Notes under the pieces: generated by a model
What the model was told of the DNA's origin: nothing
Seen by the model: the letters and a program-made list of their open reading frames with translations, nothing else
Databases searched by the model: none
Assembly: GCF_000147335.1 (NCBI RefSeq)
Contig: NC_014501.1
Coordinates: 124,001-188,000, forward strand
Direction: 5' to 3'
Source of the DNA: Gloeothece verrucosa PCC 7822
GTDB taxonomy: Bacteria > Cyanobacteriota > Cyanobacteriia > Cyanobacteriales > Microcystaceae
Length of the DNA: 64,000 nucleotides
Made by a program: the position numbers and the translations under genes
Shown: piece after piece, positions 7,928 through 18,300 of the stretch
How positions within the stretch are numbered: the first letter of the stretch is position 1
Layout of the letters: each line of letters opens with the position of its first letter

Positions 7928-8652
7928 AAAAATTACTAAATCCTTCTGGAATTGAACATTCCAGGTTTTTTATCTGTCAATCATCTTTCGCTTCGGCCTG
8001 TTTGAGGACTGTGTTCTAGCGCGGCTCAAAGTTTTATAAAGGTTTTAAAACTGAGGAATGAGAGAATTGCCAACTCTTCATTTTTTAAGGGGGTAAAACT
8101 TATTTCTCCTGAAACCAACTCTTAAAAACGTTGTTTAGGATGATGTCCTCAAAATTCTACCGATTATCTCAATTCAGCTTCCAGCGATCAGCACAAAAGT
8201 GACCGCTACAAATGGCCCCCCCATAACCCTTCACATCCTTTCCAACCAGGTCTGGGCATTAAACTCGAAAAGTCTTTTGTTTCGGATTTTACAACCGATT
8301 TTACTGTTTCTCCGAAGTTTTGGCTCGGTATCATACAGTTTGGGGTTTAAGGACATTGAGGTAGGTTTCTCCAGTAAGGGTTTAGTACAGGACTATCTAG
8401 ACCGGTATTCCCTACTTACTTACTTTTTTAAACATAAAAGTCGCTTAATGTCAACCCTAGAACCGCAGAAATTGACAGCACTAAAAAGTCAGAAAACCTA
8501 CTTGAGTTAATCATAAAGCTTTGGGGCGAGATTTGGCAAAGGATTGTTAATAATTAGTTATCAGAGCTAAGTCAAAAGAAGCCTTTAAACTACGGAACAA
8601 AAAATTTAAACCTGCTAACTTAAATAAATATCCTGGAGTTGAACGGAAACTG
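7928..8652. other. 725-nt gap between divergent pentapeptide and shc genes
   Basis: No recognisable gene. A plus-strand frame at 8199-8510 (103 codons) has no family resemblance, and its composition (many Ser/Leu/Phe) is like translated non-coding DNA. CCTGGAG (8632-8638) lies 14 nt before the shc ATG. The stretch probably holds the divergent promoters. Confidence 0.5.
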
Positions 8653-10584
8653 ATGCAAATACAAGCCCGCAACATATCCACCAAAGTAACCGAAGTATTC
8701 AGCAAGGTCAAAGAGGCGATCGCCGCATCGCAACAGTATCTACTGTCGATTCAGTATCCCGAGGGGTACTGGTGGGCAGAATTAGAGTCTAATGTTACCA
8801 TTACCGCCGAAGCGGTTCTCTTGCACAAAATTTGGGGAACGGATACAACTCGCCCTCTCCATAAAGTAGAAACCTATCTCCGTCGTCAGCAACGAGAACA
8901 TGGCGGATGGGAATTATTTTATGGGGATGGCGGCGATCTCAGTACCTCTGTAGAAGCTTACATGGCTTTACGACTGTTAGGGGTTAGTGCAAGCGATCCG
9001 GCCTTGGTTCGTGCTAAAGCCTTTATCCTCTCTCGGGGAGGCATTAGTAAAAGCCGCATTTTTACGAAAATGCACTTAGCCTTAATTGGTTGCTATGACT
9101 GGCGGGGTGTGCCTTCTATTCCGCCTTGGATCATGCTATTGCCGGAGAATTTCCCTTTTACCATTTATGAGATGTCGAGTTGGGCGCGCGGTAGTACCGT
9201 TCCTCTGTTGATTGTCTTTGATAAAAAGCCGGTTTATCAGTGCGGCATTACCCTAGATGAACTCTATAGCGAAGGGATTAATCATGTTCGCTATGATTTA
9301 CCGCGCAATGGAGATTGGACAGATGTTTTTGTCTGGTTAGATGGGGTGTTTAAGTTTGCTGAGACTAATAATCTTATTCCCTTCCGCAATGAGAGTTTAA
9401 AGGCTGCTGAAAGATGGGTGTTAGAAAGACAGGAAGATACCGGCGACTGGGGCGGTATTATTCCAGCCATGCTAAATTCCCTGTTAGCCCTGCGGGCGTT
9501 AGATTATGAAGTCAATGATCCCATCGTTCATCGGGGCTTTAAATCAGTTGATAATTTTGCCATTGAAACCGAAGAGACTTATCACGTTCAACCCTGTATT
9601 TCACCGGTTTGGGATACCGCTTGGGTGCTGCGTGCCTTGGTAGAATCGGGATTAAAACCCGATGAGCCGGTTTTAGTAAAAGGGGCACAATGGTTATTAG
9701 ATAAACAAATTCTCGACTATGGAGACTGGGCAGTCAAGAATAAAGAAGGAACTCCCGGCGGATGGGCGTTTGAATTTGATAACCGTTGGTATCCTGACTT
9801 AGATGATTCGGCTGTGGTGGTGATGGCCCTCGAACAGGTGAAAATGCCCGATGAACAGCTTAAATATGGGGCGATGCGGCGTTGTGTGCGCTGGATGGCC
9901 ACCATGCAATGTAAGGCTGGCGGCTGGGGGGCTTTTGATGTTAATAATGACCAAAATTGGCTCAATTATTTGCCCTATGCTGATTTAAAGGCGATGATTG
10001 ACCCGAATACCGCCGATGTAACGGCACGAGTGTTAGAAATGTTGGGCACTTGTGAGTTAAGTATGGATCATGACCGGGTAAAAAGAGCGATCGCTTACTT
10101 AGAACAAGAACAAGAAGCGGATGGGAGTTGGTTTGGTCGTTGGGGCGTAAATTATATTTATGGTACCAGTGGGGCTTTATCCGCTTTAGCCGCGATTGCA
10201 CCCGTTACCCATCAAGCACAGATTGAAAAGGGTGCGGCTTGGTTAGTGGGTTGTCAAAATCCTGATGGGGGTTGGGGCGAAACTTGTTTTAGTTATAATA
10301 ATCCTGCCTTGAGAGGAAAAGGAGACAGTACCGCCTCTCAAACCGCCTGGGGCTTAATTGGCTTATTAGCCGCCGGAGAAGCGACCGGAAAATTTGCGAA
10401 AACGGCCCTTGAAAGAGGGGTCAATTATCTGTTGGCGACTCAGCGCCCAGATGGGACATGGGATGAAAGTTATTTTACGGGCACGGGTTTTCCCTGTCAT
10501 TTTTATCTTAAATACCATCTCTATTTGCAATATTTCCCTTTAATTGCTCTTAGTCGTTATCAGAGGTTATTGGGTTTTAATTAA
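8653..10584 (+). CDS. shc: Squalene-hopene cyclase
   Basis: Cyclises squalene to hopene/hopanol, the hopanoid precursor of cyanobacterial membranes; a monotopic membrane enzyme. The 643 aa match the usual family length. The proton-donor motif DxDD is present as DLDD (Asp382, Asp384, Asp385). Several QW repeats are seen (QYPEGYWWAELESN, RQEDTGDWGG, KAGGWGAFDVNN, QEADGSWFGRWG, QNPDGGWGE, QRPDGTWDE). The C-terminal GTGFPCHFYLKYHLYLQYFP is diagnostic. It stands alone, with a large inverted-repeat structure separating it from the convergent rpe gene. Confidence 0.97.
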   Translation: MQIQARNISTKVTEVFSKVKEAIAASQQYLLSIQYPEGYWWAELESNVTITAEAVLLHKIWGTDTTRPLHKVETYLRRQQREHGGWELFYGDGGDLSTSVEAYMALRLLGVSASDPALVRAKAFILSRGGISKSRIFTKMHLALIGCYDWRGVPSIPPWIMLLPENFPFTIYEMSSWARGSTVPLLIVFDKKPVYQCGITLDELYSEGINHVRYDLPRNGDWTDVFVWLDGVFKFAETNNLIPFRNESLKAAERWVLERQEDTGDWGGIIPAMLNSLLALRALDYEVNDPIVHRGFKSVDNFAIETEETYHVQPCISPVWDTAWVLRALVESGLKPDEPVLVKGAQWLLDKQILDYGDWAVKNKEGTPGGWAFEFDNRWYPDLDDSAVVVMALEQVKMPDEQLKYGAMRRCVRWMATMQCKAGGWGAFDVNNDQNWLNYLPYADLKAMIDPNTADVTARVLEMLGTCELSMDHDRVKRAIAYLEQEQEADGSWFGRWGVNYIYGTSGALSALAAIAPVTHQAQIEKGAAWLVGCQNPDGGWGETCFSYNNPALRGKGDSTASQTAWGLIGLLAAGEATGKFAKTALERGVNYLLATQRPDGTWDESYFTGTGFPCHFYLKYHLYLQYFPLIALSRYQRLLGFN

Positions 10585-10589
10585 GTTAA

Positions 10590-10900
10590 GTAGGGTGTGT
10601 TAGGCGGCTACCCTCGTTGAACATCGCCTAGGTTTAACTCATATCTTGCACCAACCGATCTCCGTGTTGAGATCGGTGTCGGGTGTGGGGTGTCGGGGAT
10701 GGGGAATAGGTAAATTAAAGAGATTTTACAATTAGTGAGACATTATTCGGAGTTACATGATTAATACTCTTTCTTTTTATTATTTTTTCGCCCAATATTT
10801 CACTACACCCCACACCCTACCCCCTACACCCTACCCTCACGAATACCATTAGAGACAGGTGCAAGATCTGAGTTTAACAGTCCGTCGTAACACAACTTCC
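10590..10900. repeat. Large nested inverted-repeat element between shc and rpe
   Basis: Outer arms GTGTTAGGCGG (about 10596-10606) and CCGTCGTAACAC (10882-10893). Second arms at 10632-10652 (GTTTAACTCAT...GCACC) and 10858-10878 (GGTGCAAG...GTTTAAC) are 21 nt with two differences. Inner hairpin ACCGATCTC/GAGATCGGT at about 10654-10677, plus GGGTGTGGGGTGT (about 10679-10692) against ACACCCCACACCC (about 10804-10818). The outer arms belong to the GGGTTAGGCG palindrome family also found at 24061, 24753 and 59897. Confidence 0.7.
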
Positions 10901-10913
10901 TAACTCAGAACAA

Positions 10914-10944
10914 AACAGGCGGTACAAAACCTGAACCACCTGTT
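10914..10944 (-). terminator. Likely rpe terminator
   Basis: Read on the minus strand: AACAGGTGGT, an 11-nt loop, ACCGCCTGTT and then TTGTT. The arms pair over 10 bp with one mismatch, and the hairpin lies 26 nt after the rpe stop codon. Confidence 0.6.
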
Positions 10945-10970
10945 ACAAGAGTTAATTTAAGGAGAAATAA

Positions 10971-11678
10971 TTAAACACTAGCTAATTGAGCTTGAGGACG
11001 CTTGCTGTGGCGGATGCCTTCAATGGCTTTAGAATAATCAGAAGCCTTAAATACAGCCGAACCCGCTACGATCGCATTAGCACCCGCTTCTAAAACTTGC
11101 CAAGTGTTATCCGGTTTTAATCCGCCATCAACTTCAATCCAAGGATCTAATCCCCGTTCATCACACATTTGACGCAATTTTTGAATTTTAGGTACAACTT
11201 CAGGAATAAAGCTTTGGCCCCCAAAACCGGGGTTAACGCTCATAATTAATACTAAATCGCATAACTCTAAAACATATTCTATAAAGTCTAAAGGGGTAGA
11301 GGGGTTAAGAACTACACCCGCCTGTTTTCCGCATTCCCGAATTTGGCCGAGAGTACGGTGTAAGTGGGGTGAAGCGTTATGTTCCGCATGAACTGAAATA
11401 ATATCAGCGCCGGCTTTAGCAAAGTCAGCGACATATTTTTCGGGTTCGACGATCATTAAGTGAACGTCTAGAGGCTTTTTGGTATAAGGACGAATAGCTT
11501 CTACGATCAGTGGACCGATGGTGATGTTGGGAACAAAGCGCCCATCCATCACGTCTACGTGTACCCAGTCTGCGCCGGCTTTATCTATGGCTTGTATTTC
11601 TTCTCCGAGGCGGCTAAAGTCAGCCGATAAAATGGAGGGCGCAACGACTATGGATTTGGAATGTCCGTTTTGGGTCAT
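10971..11678 (-). CDS. rpe: Ribulose-phosphate 3-epimerase
   Basis: Interconverts ribulose-5-P and xylulose-5-P in the Calvin cycle and pentose-phosphate pathway. The 235-aa TIM barrel carries the signature [16 protein letters not shown] and the metal/acid-base motif [42 protein letters not shown] and [12 protein letters not shown] follow, with the phosphate-binding end [12 protein letters not shown]. Length and motif order are normal for the cytosolic cyanobacterial enzyme. It is a monocistronic unit with its own terminator. Confidence 0.97.
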   Translation of the reverse strand: MTQNGHSKSIVVAPSILSADFSRLGEEIQAIDKAGADWVHVDVMDGRFVPNITIGPLIVEAIRPYTKKPLDVHLMIVEPEKYVADFAKAGADIISVHAEHNASPHLHRTLGQIRECGKQAGVVLNPSTPLDFIEYVLELCDLVLIMSVNPGFGGQSFIPEVVPKIQKLRQMCDERGLDPWIEVDGGLKPDNTWQVLEAGANAIVAGSAVFKASDYSKAIEGIRHSKRPQAQLASV

Positions 11679-11943
11679 GATGTGTGTTCTCTTGATGGCT
11701 CACTTTTGGTAACAATCTTAACAAACTCTTTAGCTTTTCTCTATACTTACCCAAAAAAAAGTTAAATTCTTAATCTTCTTGTTTACCTATAGCATAGATT
11801 CACCAACGGACCGCACTCAACATTGTCGGCAGCCATTGCTATGTTTTAGCTTAAATCTGGGCACAATAATCTTTAAGAACTTACATCAACTATATTTTTA
11901 TTATTTTATTTAAATTAACTTAAATTTTTAACCGACTAAGCCC

Positions 11944-12498
11944 ATGAATACTCTGATCGTAACTCTACTGATTTACCGCTATAAGTCGTTAAAGAATTTG
12001 TCAAGCTCATCCTCAAATTCAGGATTTACTCTGTTAGAGATGTTAATTACTGTGATCATTTTGGGGATATTAGCCGCTTTCGCTTTTCCTTCTTATGTGG
12101 CTACGATAGATAAATTTAAATATGGAGACGCAAAAATTCAGATGAGTTGTATGGCTAAAGAACTGAGAATTTTTAGATTAGAAAATGGTTACTATCCTAA
12201 AGATGTTTATCCTAATATAGTTCCGGTGAGTCAACAAGGAACTCCTGCAACTAAATGTTTTTATTTGCAAAGCAGTGGAAAAGTTCCTTTTAATTCTTCC
12301 TATGACTACGAAGCTAGACCCACAACAGTTAACGGAAAATCCTATTGTGCAATTTATGTTGTTTTTTCTGGCAAAGATACCGTCAAAAATACTACAACAT
12401 ACTACACTAATGCCTATAAAGAAACCAATCAATTTTTCCAATATCAGGATGATTTAATCATGAGTATTGATATGAGTGAACAGAGTCTTTGTATGTAG
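11944..12498 (+). CDS. Type IV pilin-like prepilin (minor pilin / general secretion pseudopilin)
   Basis: A 184-aa protein with a 28-residue leader ending NSG, then the prepilin peptidase site G^FTLLEMLITVIILGILAAF. The Glu at +5 and the hydrophobic N-terminal helix are canonical. The globular part has cysteines in TKCFYLQSSG and KSYCAIYVVFSG, plus one at the C-terminus, suiting the usual pilin disulfide loop. It stands alone, without pil genes beside it, so it is more likely an accessory pilin than the main PilA subunit. The leader is longer than average; a later start is possible, but the ATG at 11944 is the only good one. Confidence 0.85.
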   Translation: MNTLIVTLLIYRYKSLKNLSSSSSNSGFTLLEMLITVIILGILAAFAFPSYVATIDKFKYGDAKIQMSCMAKELRIFRLENGYYPKDVYPNIVPVSQQGTPATKCFYLQSSGKVPFNSSYDYEARPTTVNGKSYCAIYVVFSGKDTVKNTTTYYTNAYKETNQFFQYQDDLIMSIDMSEQSLCM

Positions 12499-12501
12499 AT
12501 T

Positions 12502-14190
12502 TTATCTCACACCTAATTTAAAAAAGACTGTGGCGCGGGCAATTCCCTGCTCAGTTCCTTGACTACTCAAGGTCAGAGAGCGCAGATTATTAAATAAAGG
12601 TTTGCCAGCTAATTGTATAACCCGAACAATCGGTAACTTTTGCTCAATAATTGGCTCACTCTTATTCCAGTCTACATAAAAGTATCCGTCATTTTCCCTA
12701 GGCAAAGCCGAAATAGCCTGTTGGAATTTTTCACTGTCAATTAAAGAGGTTTTTTGTGCCGCCAATGCTTGAGACATCGCTTCAACAGAAGAGGCAATTA
12801 TTTCATATTGATCAGTATTTGTATGGACCCCTTTTACCTGAGCATTAAGACGCGCTAAAGAACCTCCTCCTGTTTCTGTAGCCGTGCTTAACTTCGTCCA
12901 AGCGGTGACCGTGCTATCAAACAAGGGCAAACTTCCCACGCTATAGCCCTGCTGTTTGGCTAAATCATCTAAATGGGTGATGGCTGAGGATGTCTCTACC
13001 CCGGGCACTTTCTGAGCGACAAAGATCCAATCGGGTTGATCCCCTTCGGGATTTGGCACTAGAGCCAAGCTATATTCGCCTTTAACCCACTTAAAAATAT
13101 CTTCAGGTAAATTTAAACCTAAAGGAGCTTCTAAACGGCTTATAAGCTGTTTTACTAACTGTTGTAACGGACTATTAGCGGCTAAACCGGTTTCTACCGT
13201 TTGCCAAAATTGGTTGAGATTGGTGCCGGCGGCGGTGACAATGGTATTAGCGGGGACATAATTTAAGGCTCCCACCGGTTGAGATAAAGCGGGAATCCGT
13301 TTGGCGGCTCCTTCTACCCCAAATAAGGCGGTTTGAGCGGCTAAACCTTCGGACTTAATCGAAAATGCTACGGTCAGCATTTGGGCCACTTCTGGGGTTT
13401 CGGGTACAGGTGCATTAGCTATCCAAGCGGATAAGGCGGGTAAATTCCCGTAAACTAGGCCAATGCGAGGGTCTTCAATGGTCTTTAAAGCTTGTTGATA
13501 ATAATTAGCGCCCTTTAAATTGAGTCCAGGAACTTGAACATTATTAATAGCATCGCGTAAGACTTTCGGATCGTTGGCAAATAGCACAAAATCGGCTACA
13601 ACGGCACTAGATCCCAAAGTGACGTTATTTTTATTAGCTGATAGGGGACGTTGAGCAATGAGGTTAACCCCTTTGTACTGTTCAAACACTAAATCTGATG
13701 TACCGGCGATCGCTTCTCGAGAATAAGAGGATTGCAGAAATTCTTTGGCTAACTCCGCATCTTTGGTTTGTACTGCCAGCAGGTATCCGGGTTTAATACC
13801 ATTTTCCGGATTGCGATCAAAATCGAGGGAAGTGACTGCTAGAGTAATTTCATCTCCTAGCCAGGGTTGAATCTCTTTTTGATAGTTTAATCCAGTTTTG
13901 GCCAGTAAGCTTTTTTCCACTTCTCGAATTTCTCTGAGGGAGCGTCGCCGGTTAGCGGGAGCCGCAATGAGTTGACTAAAAGCTTCTATACGCTCTGGAC
14001 TGACTAATAGAGATACCATCACCGGAGCTTGTCGGGGAATGACGATGGCGGCAGCCGGTTGCGCTGTTACCCCTCCTGCGAGGAGATTTAAGGGACTTTG
14101 AGAGAGTATCCAATAAAGGCTACCACCAGCGATGGATAAAAGGAGAACAACACCAACTGCTAGGATTGACAAAAAAGTGCGAAGCTTCAT
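12502..14190 (-). CDS. DUF3352 domain-containing membrane-anchored protein
   Basis: This 562-aa cyanobacterial protein has an N-terminal signal-anchor helix (residues ~7-28, LSILAVGVVLLLSIAGGSLY) followed by a long periplasmic or lumenal region. Recognisable DUF3352 blocks are VIPRQAPVMVSLLVSPERIE, WLGDEITLAVTSLDF and GYLLAVQTKDAELAKEFLQ; later ones are YFYVDWN-like and LTLSSQGTEQGIARATVFFK. The family is almost confined to cyanobacteria and its function is unknown. It converges on the prepilin gene with 3 nt between stop codons. Confidence 0.85.
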   Translation of the reverse strand: MKLRTFLSILAVGVVLLLSIAGGSLYWILSQSPLNLLAGGVTAQPAAAIVIPRQAPVMVSLLVSPERIEAFSQLIAAPANRRRSLREIREVEKSLLAKTGLNYQKEIQPWLGDEITLAVTSLDFDRNPENGIKPGYLLAVQTKDAELAKEFLQSSYSREAIAGTSDLVFEQYKGVNLIAQRPLSANKNNVTLGSSAVVADFVLFANDPKVLRDAINNVQVPGLNLKGANYYQQALKTIEDPRIGLVYGNLPALSAWIANAPVPETPEVAQMLTVAFSIKSEGLAAQTALFGVEGAAKRIPALSQPVGALNYVPANTIVTAAGTNLNQFWQTVETGLAANSPLQQLVKQLISRLEAPLGLNLPEDIFKWVKGEYSLALVPNPEGDQPDWIFVAQKVPGVETSSAITHLDDLAKQQGYSVGSLPLFDSTVTAWTKLSTATETGGGSLARLNAQVKGVHTNTDQYEIIASSVEAMSQALAAQKTSLIDSEKFQQAISALPRENDGYFYVDWNKSEPIIEQKLPIVRVIQLAGKPLFNNLRSLTLSSQGTEQGIARATVFFKLGVR

Positions 14191-14346
14191 GGTTAGTTGT
14201 AGAGACAGTAAATATTGCCCGACAGGGGTAAGCTTCGAGCCTTTTACATTTTACTATACAGGGGTCTAATCACTATCTGTCGTTGTAGGGTGGGCATTGG
14301 CGGCTAAAAACTTAATATTTTTGAACCTAAAAGCATCAACACTAGC

Positions 14347-15006
14347 CTACGGTAACAGAGTTTCTAAAACAGCCGCCACCACGCGATGATCTTGGTCTTG
14401 TTTTAATTGAATTAATGCCGCTTCAACTAATGGGCTATTAAATTTACTTAAGGCGCTGGCAACTCTGGCTCGAACTCGCCATGATTTATGATTCACTAAA
14501 GACAGTAATTGATTAAGAGCCGCTTCACTTTTATCTGTATTAACTAATAGGGTGAACCCATCCACAGCAGTTTCTTGTATAGTCAGGTCTTTATCTTTGA
14601 GTCCTTCTACACAAATCTCGAGTAATTCTGCTGGTGCATTTAAATCTGCCATAGCCGCAAAAATGCTTTTACGAACTAACCAGTTATTATCTTTATGAAA
14701 CAGTGCTACTAAATGAGGAATGGATGGCTCACCATAAAATGAGAGAGAATTAGCCGCTTCAGCGCGAACATTTGGGTCTCGCTCAAATTCAATGAGTTCT
14801 AATAATGCCGCATAAGAATCAGCATTTTGTTTTCTGCCTAACCCCATCGCCACATAGGAACGAACGATAAATTCTTGGTCTTGTATTCGACTGATGAGTA
14901 AGGGGACTGCTATTTCTGAGTCGTATTTGCGTAACTCCACTAAGGCTTTAAGGCGGTTTTGGGAGTCTGAACTCTCGAGATAGGCTTGGAGTTGTTCGAG
15001 TTCCAT
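14347..15006 (-). CDS. HEAT-repeat protein (PBS-lyase type; NblB/CpcE-like)
   Basis: 219 aa made of about six HEAT repeats of the phycobilisome-lyase subclass: AVPLLISRIQDQEFIVRSYV, ADSYAALLELIEFERDPNVR, SIPHLVALFHKDNNWLVRKS and so on. Length and repeat style resemble NblB, which takes part in phycobilisome breakdown, and CpcE/F-type lyases. Without a search the exact subgroup cannot be fixed, so no symbol is given. An nblA gene occurs about 27 kb away in this window but not in the same operon. Confidence 0.8.
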   Translation of the reverse strand: MELEQLQAYLESSDSQNRLKALVELRKYDSEIAVPLLISRIQDQEFIVRSYVAMGLGRKQNADSYAALLELIEFERDPNVRAEAANSLSFYGEPSIPHLVALFHKDNNWLVRKSIFAAMADLNAPAELLEICVEGLKDKDLTIQETAVDGFTLLVNTDKSEAALNQLLSLVNHKSWRVRARVASALSKFNSPLVEAALIQLKQDQDHRVVAAVLETLLP

Positions 15007-15355
15007 GATTCGGTCTGCTCAATATTTGTTCATGTTTATTTACTTTAGTTTACAATGTACTCAGGGAATTGGGGGTAGGGTTTACCGTCTTGGGATGAGG
15101 GTCCACAGATGCGGCGTTGTGCAGGGGCGAAGCTTACACCAATAAACACAGATGAATATATTTAGTTTTGTCGAGAGATTTAGTGAGGGTTGATAATTAG
15201 ATTTAATGCTTGGTTGATAATATTTTCTGGGTTGACGATTTCGGCTAATTCTTCGGGTTTATAACGCCCTTCGTTGAATTAAATAAAGCAAGAGTATGTT
15301 AGCCTATATCCCATAACCTTTTTGTGATTGAACCAGGCATCATCACTCATCAATT
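15007..15355. other. 349-nt divergent intergenic stretch with a coding fossil
   Basis: Mostly promoter-type AT-rich DNA between divergent genes. On the minus strand 15180-15278 reads FNEGRYKPEELAEIVNPENI then INQALNLIINPH and a TAA stop, bounded upstream by an in-frame stop. It looks like the tail of a lost protein-coding gene. Confidence 0.5.
15180..15278 (-). pseudogene. Fragment of a C-terminal coding tail
   Basis: A 32-codon minus-strand frame with protein-like composition (FNEGRYKPEELAEIVNPENI, helical end, TAA stop). There is no start codon and no upstream coding frame. I cannot name the parent family. Confidence 0.35.
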
Positions 15356-18300
15356 ATGAATGATGAATTATCTTCACTCTCAAACCCGCTATCACTATCG
15401 ATAGTTGTCGATGCTTCCAACCCCGCATTGCTGGACGGGTTAGAAGTATGGTTGCGTTTGGGATTAATTAATGACGATTATGTTAAGCAATTCAGTCAGC
15501 TTTATTTAACTTCTCCACTTCCTGAACCGGTAACAGTTGTCTCACCCCAAAAAACCGATTTATCTAATATTCCTGAAACTCCTTTAAAATCAGAGCAAAT
15601 TATACCACAAAAACGTCAACCTAGAAATATTTTTACTCGGATATTGCAGGGGTTAAAAGATGAACTGAGTGTTCGTTGGTTGTTATTTTTAGGCTTATTT
15701 TTAGTCGTCATATCTTCTACCTTGTTAGCGGCTACTCAATGGCAAAGATTTACGAATGTAGGACAATATTTAATTTTATGGAGTTATACCCTGGTTTTTT
15801 GGGGAACGGGTTTTTGGTTAAGCCGCCAGGAAAATTTACAGCTAACTTCTCAAACGCTTCAAAATATTGCTTTTTTACTTATTCCTATTAACTTTTGGGC
15901 GATGGATACTTTTCGGTTATGGGAAAAGCAGTGGGGATGGGAAGTTATTGCGCTCGCTTGTTTTAGTCTTACCCTTGTTTTTTATCAATACAGCAAGTCT
16001 AGGCATCGTTTTCTTATCGCTATTAATTTTTTAGGATTAAGTTATTTACAGTGGGGTTGGCATTTTTCAGAAGTACCGATTATTGCTGTATATTTTGCCC
16101 TAATTGTTACCAGTATCATTTTAAGATTATTTCCCAGTTCAAGACAATTGAGGGAAGTTGAAGGAAGAGGACTGTTAGTTTATGGGCTAAGTATATTGCT
16201 GATACGAGCAATTTTTGTGAATCATCTTCCTATTCAACAATTAGGGTTAGCTATTGGGGTTTCTGGCTGGTTACTACAGGGAAATGGTGGGAAGATTGCC
16301 CCGGATGTTTCTATTGGAAAAGTTTGGGAATTTGTCGGGATAATTTTATTATTTTTAGGGTGGTTATTTTCAGTAGGAGAGAATTTTCCTTGGCAAGCGG
16401 CTCTGGTGAGTTTTCTAGCACTACAATTTTTTGGACAACGATTACGGCGAGATTGGCTACGGTTAGATTTACTCGCTATTTATTTAATTGGCTTGCAAGG
16501 GGTTTTTCTGATAGAGCGTTTAATTCCTCTATCGGTTCGTCAAGATATTCTAGATGTTTGGATTCATTTTACTCACAATCAAAATTATTCTTACTCGCTC
16601 TATAGTTTAATTTTATTTCCCTATCTATTAATTTTTGTCGGGTTAACCGATTGGCTACAGCGTCAAAATAAGCCTAGTTTGGGCAATTTGGGCGAAGGAT
16701 TAAGTTTATTTTTGGCACTTTGCATGACGGCTAATAGTCTTTTGGATTTGACAGCCAGAGCCGTGAATTTATTCCTTTGTACTCTGCTGTTAACTTATTA
16801 TTCTTCTCGTCGTCAACCGGTAAAAATTGCGGCAATTTATTTAAATCATATTACTGCCTTATTGACGATTACTTCGATAGTAGATTGGCAATTCCCTTCT
16901 CTAAGTGTGGCCAGATGGATAAAAATATTATTAGGCTTCATGGTGGGAGAATGGTTAATGAGTACCTTACAAGAATCTCGGGGGAATTTAACTGTTAAAC
17001 AAGTTTGGTATCGTAGTTGTTGGCACTTGGGTTTTTTCTTCGCCTTTCTCAGTTATATTTTATTATCACAGGAGGTTAAACTGTTTCTAGATGCACAAAA
17101 AGTTTACACAGAAGAATTGTGGTGGTTATTAGTGCCATTAACCCTTACTGGAGTGGCTAGTCGGAGTGGGAGAAAACAAAGAAGAGAAGCGGCTTTTTGG
17201 AGTTGCGTGGCGTTAATTGTTGCACAGACTTTAACGCTTTGGTTTCGGGATTATAGGCTCTTTAGTTTAGCTATGGGAGCCGGATTAATGTTATTTAATA
17301 CTTATTATCTTCGTCGTTTAACTGCGGCTAGAATTCAAATCGGTTTTACGCTTGCTTTACAGGCAGTATGGTTAGGGCGGCTACTCACTACTTCTTTTGG
17401 TGAATTTTTTGTTTCATCTCAAGCTATCATTAGTGATGCGATTACTCTTGTGGTGCTATGGCTGCTCAATATAGGGTTAAAACAGCGTCAGGGATTTTTG
17501 GCGAGTTTATATGCTAAGGCGGCTGAAGGTTGGGCAATTTTTTTATGTGTTTTTAATTTATTGAGTCTAACCGTAGACTGTCTTGGTTCCACAGTGGGAT
17601 TGTTTTCTCTGACTTGGCATTCTTTGGTTGCGACTCTTTTAATTGGGGCTATTGTGATTTACCGCTATTGGCAAGAACTTAATTATTGGGTGGTGTATGG
17701 GCTAGTTTGGATCATTGAAATTTTAGTGATTCAAAGTGTTGTCTTAACCGTCAATTTATTGGCTCCTAATTCTCAAGATGTTGCCTCTATAATTGCCACG
17801 AGCAATATTATTTTAGCTCTCTTTACTCTTGGGTTTACCGGTTGGCTATCGGCAAAATTTTCATCTTTGTCTCAATTAACCAGTTTTCAAATTTTTCCCT
17901 TAATTATCGCCATCATGGGCATCGGTTGGCGATGGGGACATTTTACGGCTTATACAGGCTTGCTGACGGTGGGAGCCGGCATTACAGGTGTCATGATAGG
18001 CTATCGTTTAAATCGGGCTAAAATCCTCAGCTATCTGGCTGTCGCTGGCATTTCTCTAGGCATTTATGAATCAGCTATTTATCAAATGAGACAATTCCAG
18101 GGAGAAGCGGCTAATAATATTATGAGCTTAGCTGTGATTACTGGGGTAATTGCGTTAAGTTATCGTCTCTTGGCTTGGTTTTTGCGATGGCGAGGGTTTC
18201 AAAACTATTTAAATCTTAATCTCAGGGAAATTCAAATAATTGCTCATGCTCATTGGGCAATTGCTACTGTTTTAAAGAGTATCTCTATTATGACAGTTGC

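Noticed and set aside
8199-8510. 103-codon plus-strand frame upstream of shc
   Set aside because: No family resemblance, composition like translated non-coding DNA, no good ribosome site. Probably chance.
9717-10201. Minus-strand frames inside shc
   Set aside because: Overlap the conserved squalene-hopene cyclase core; no resemblance to proteins.
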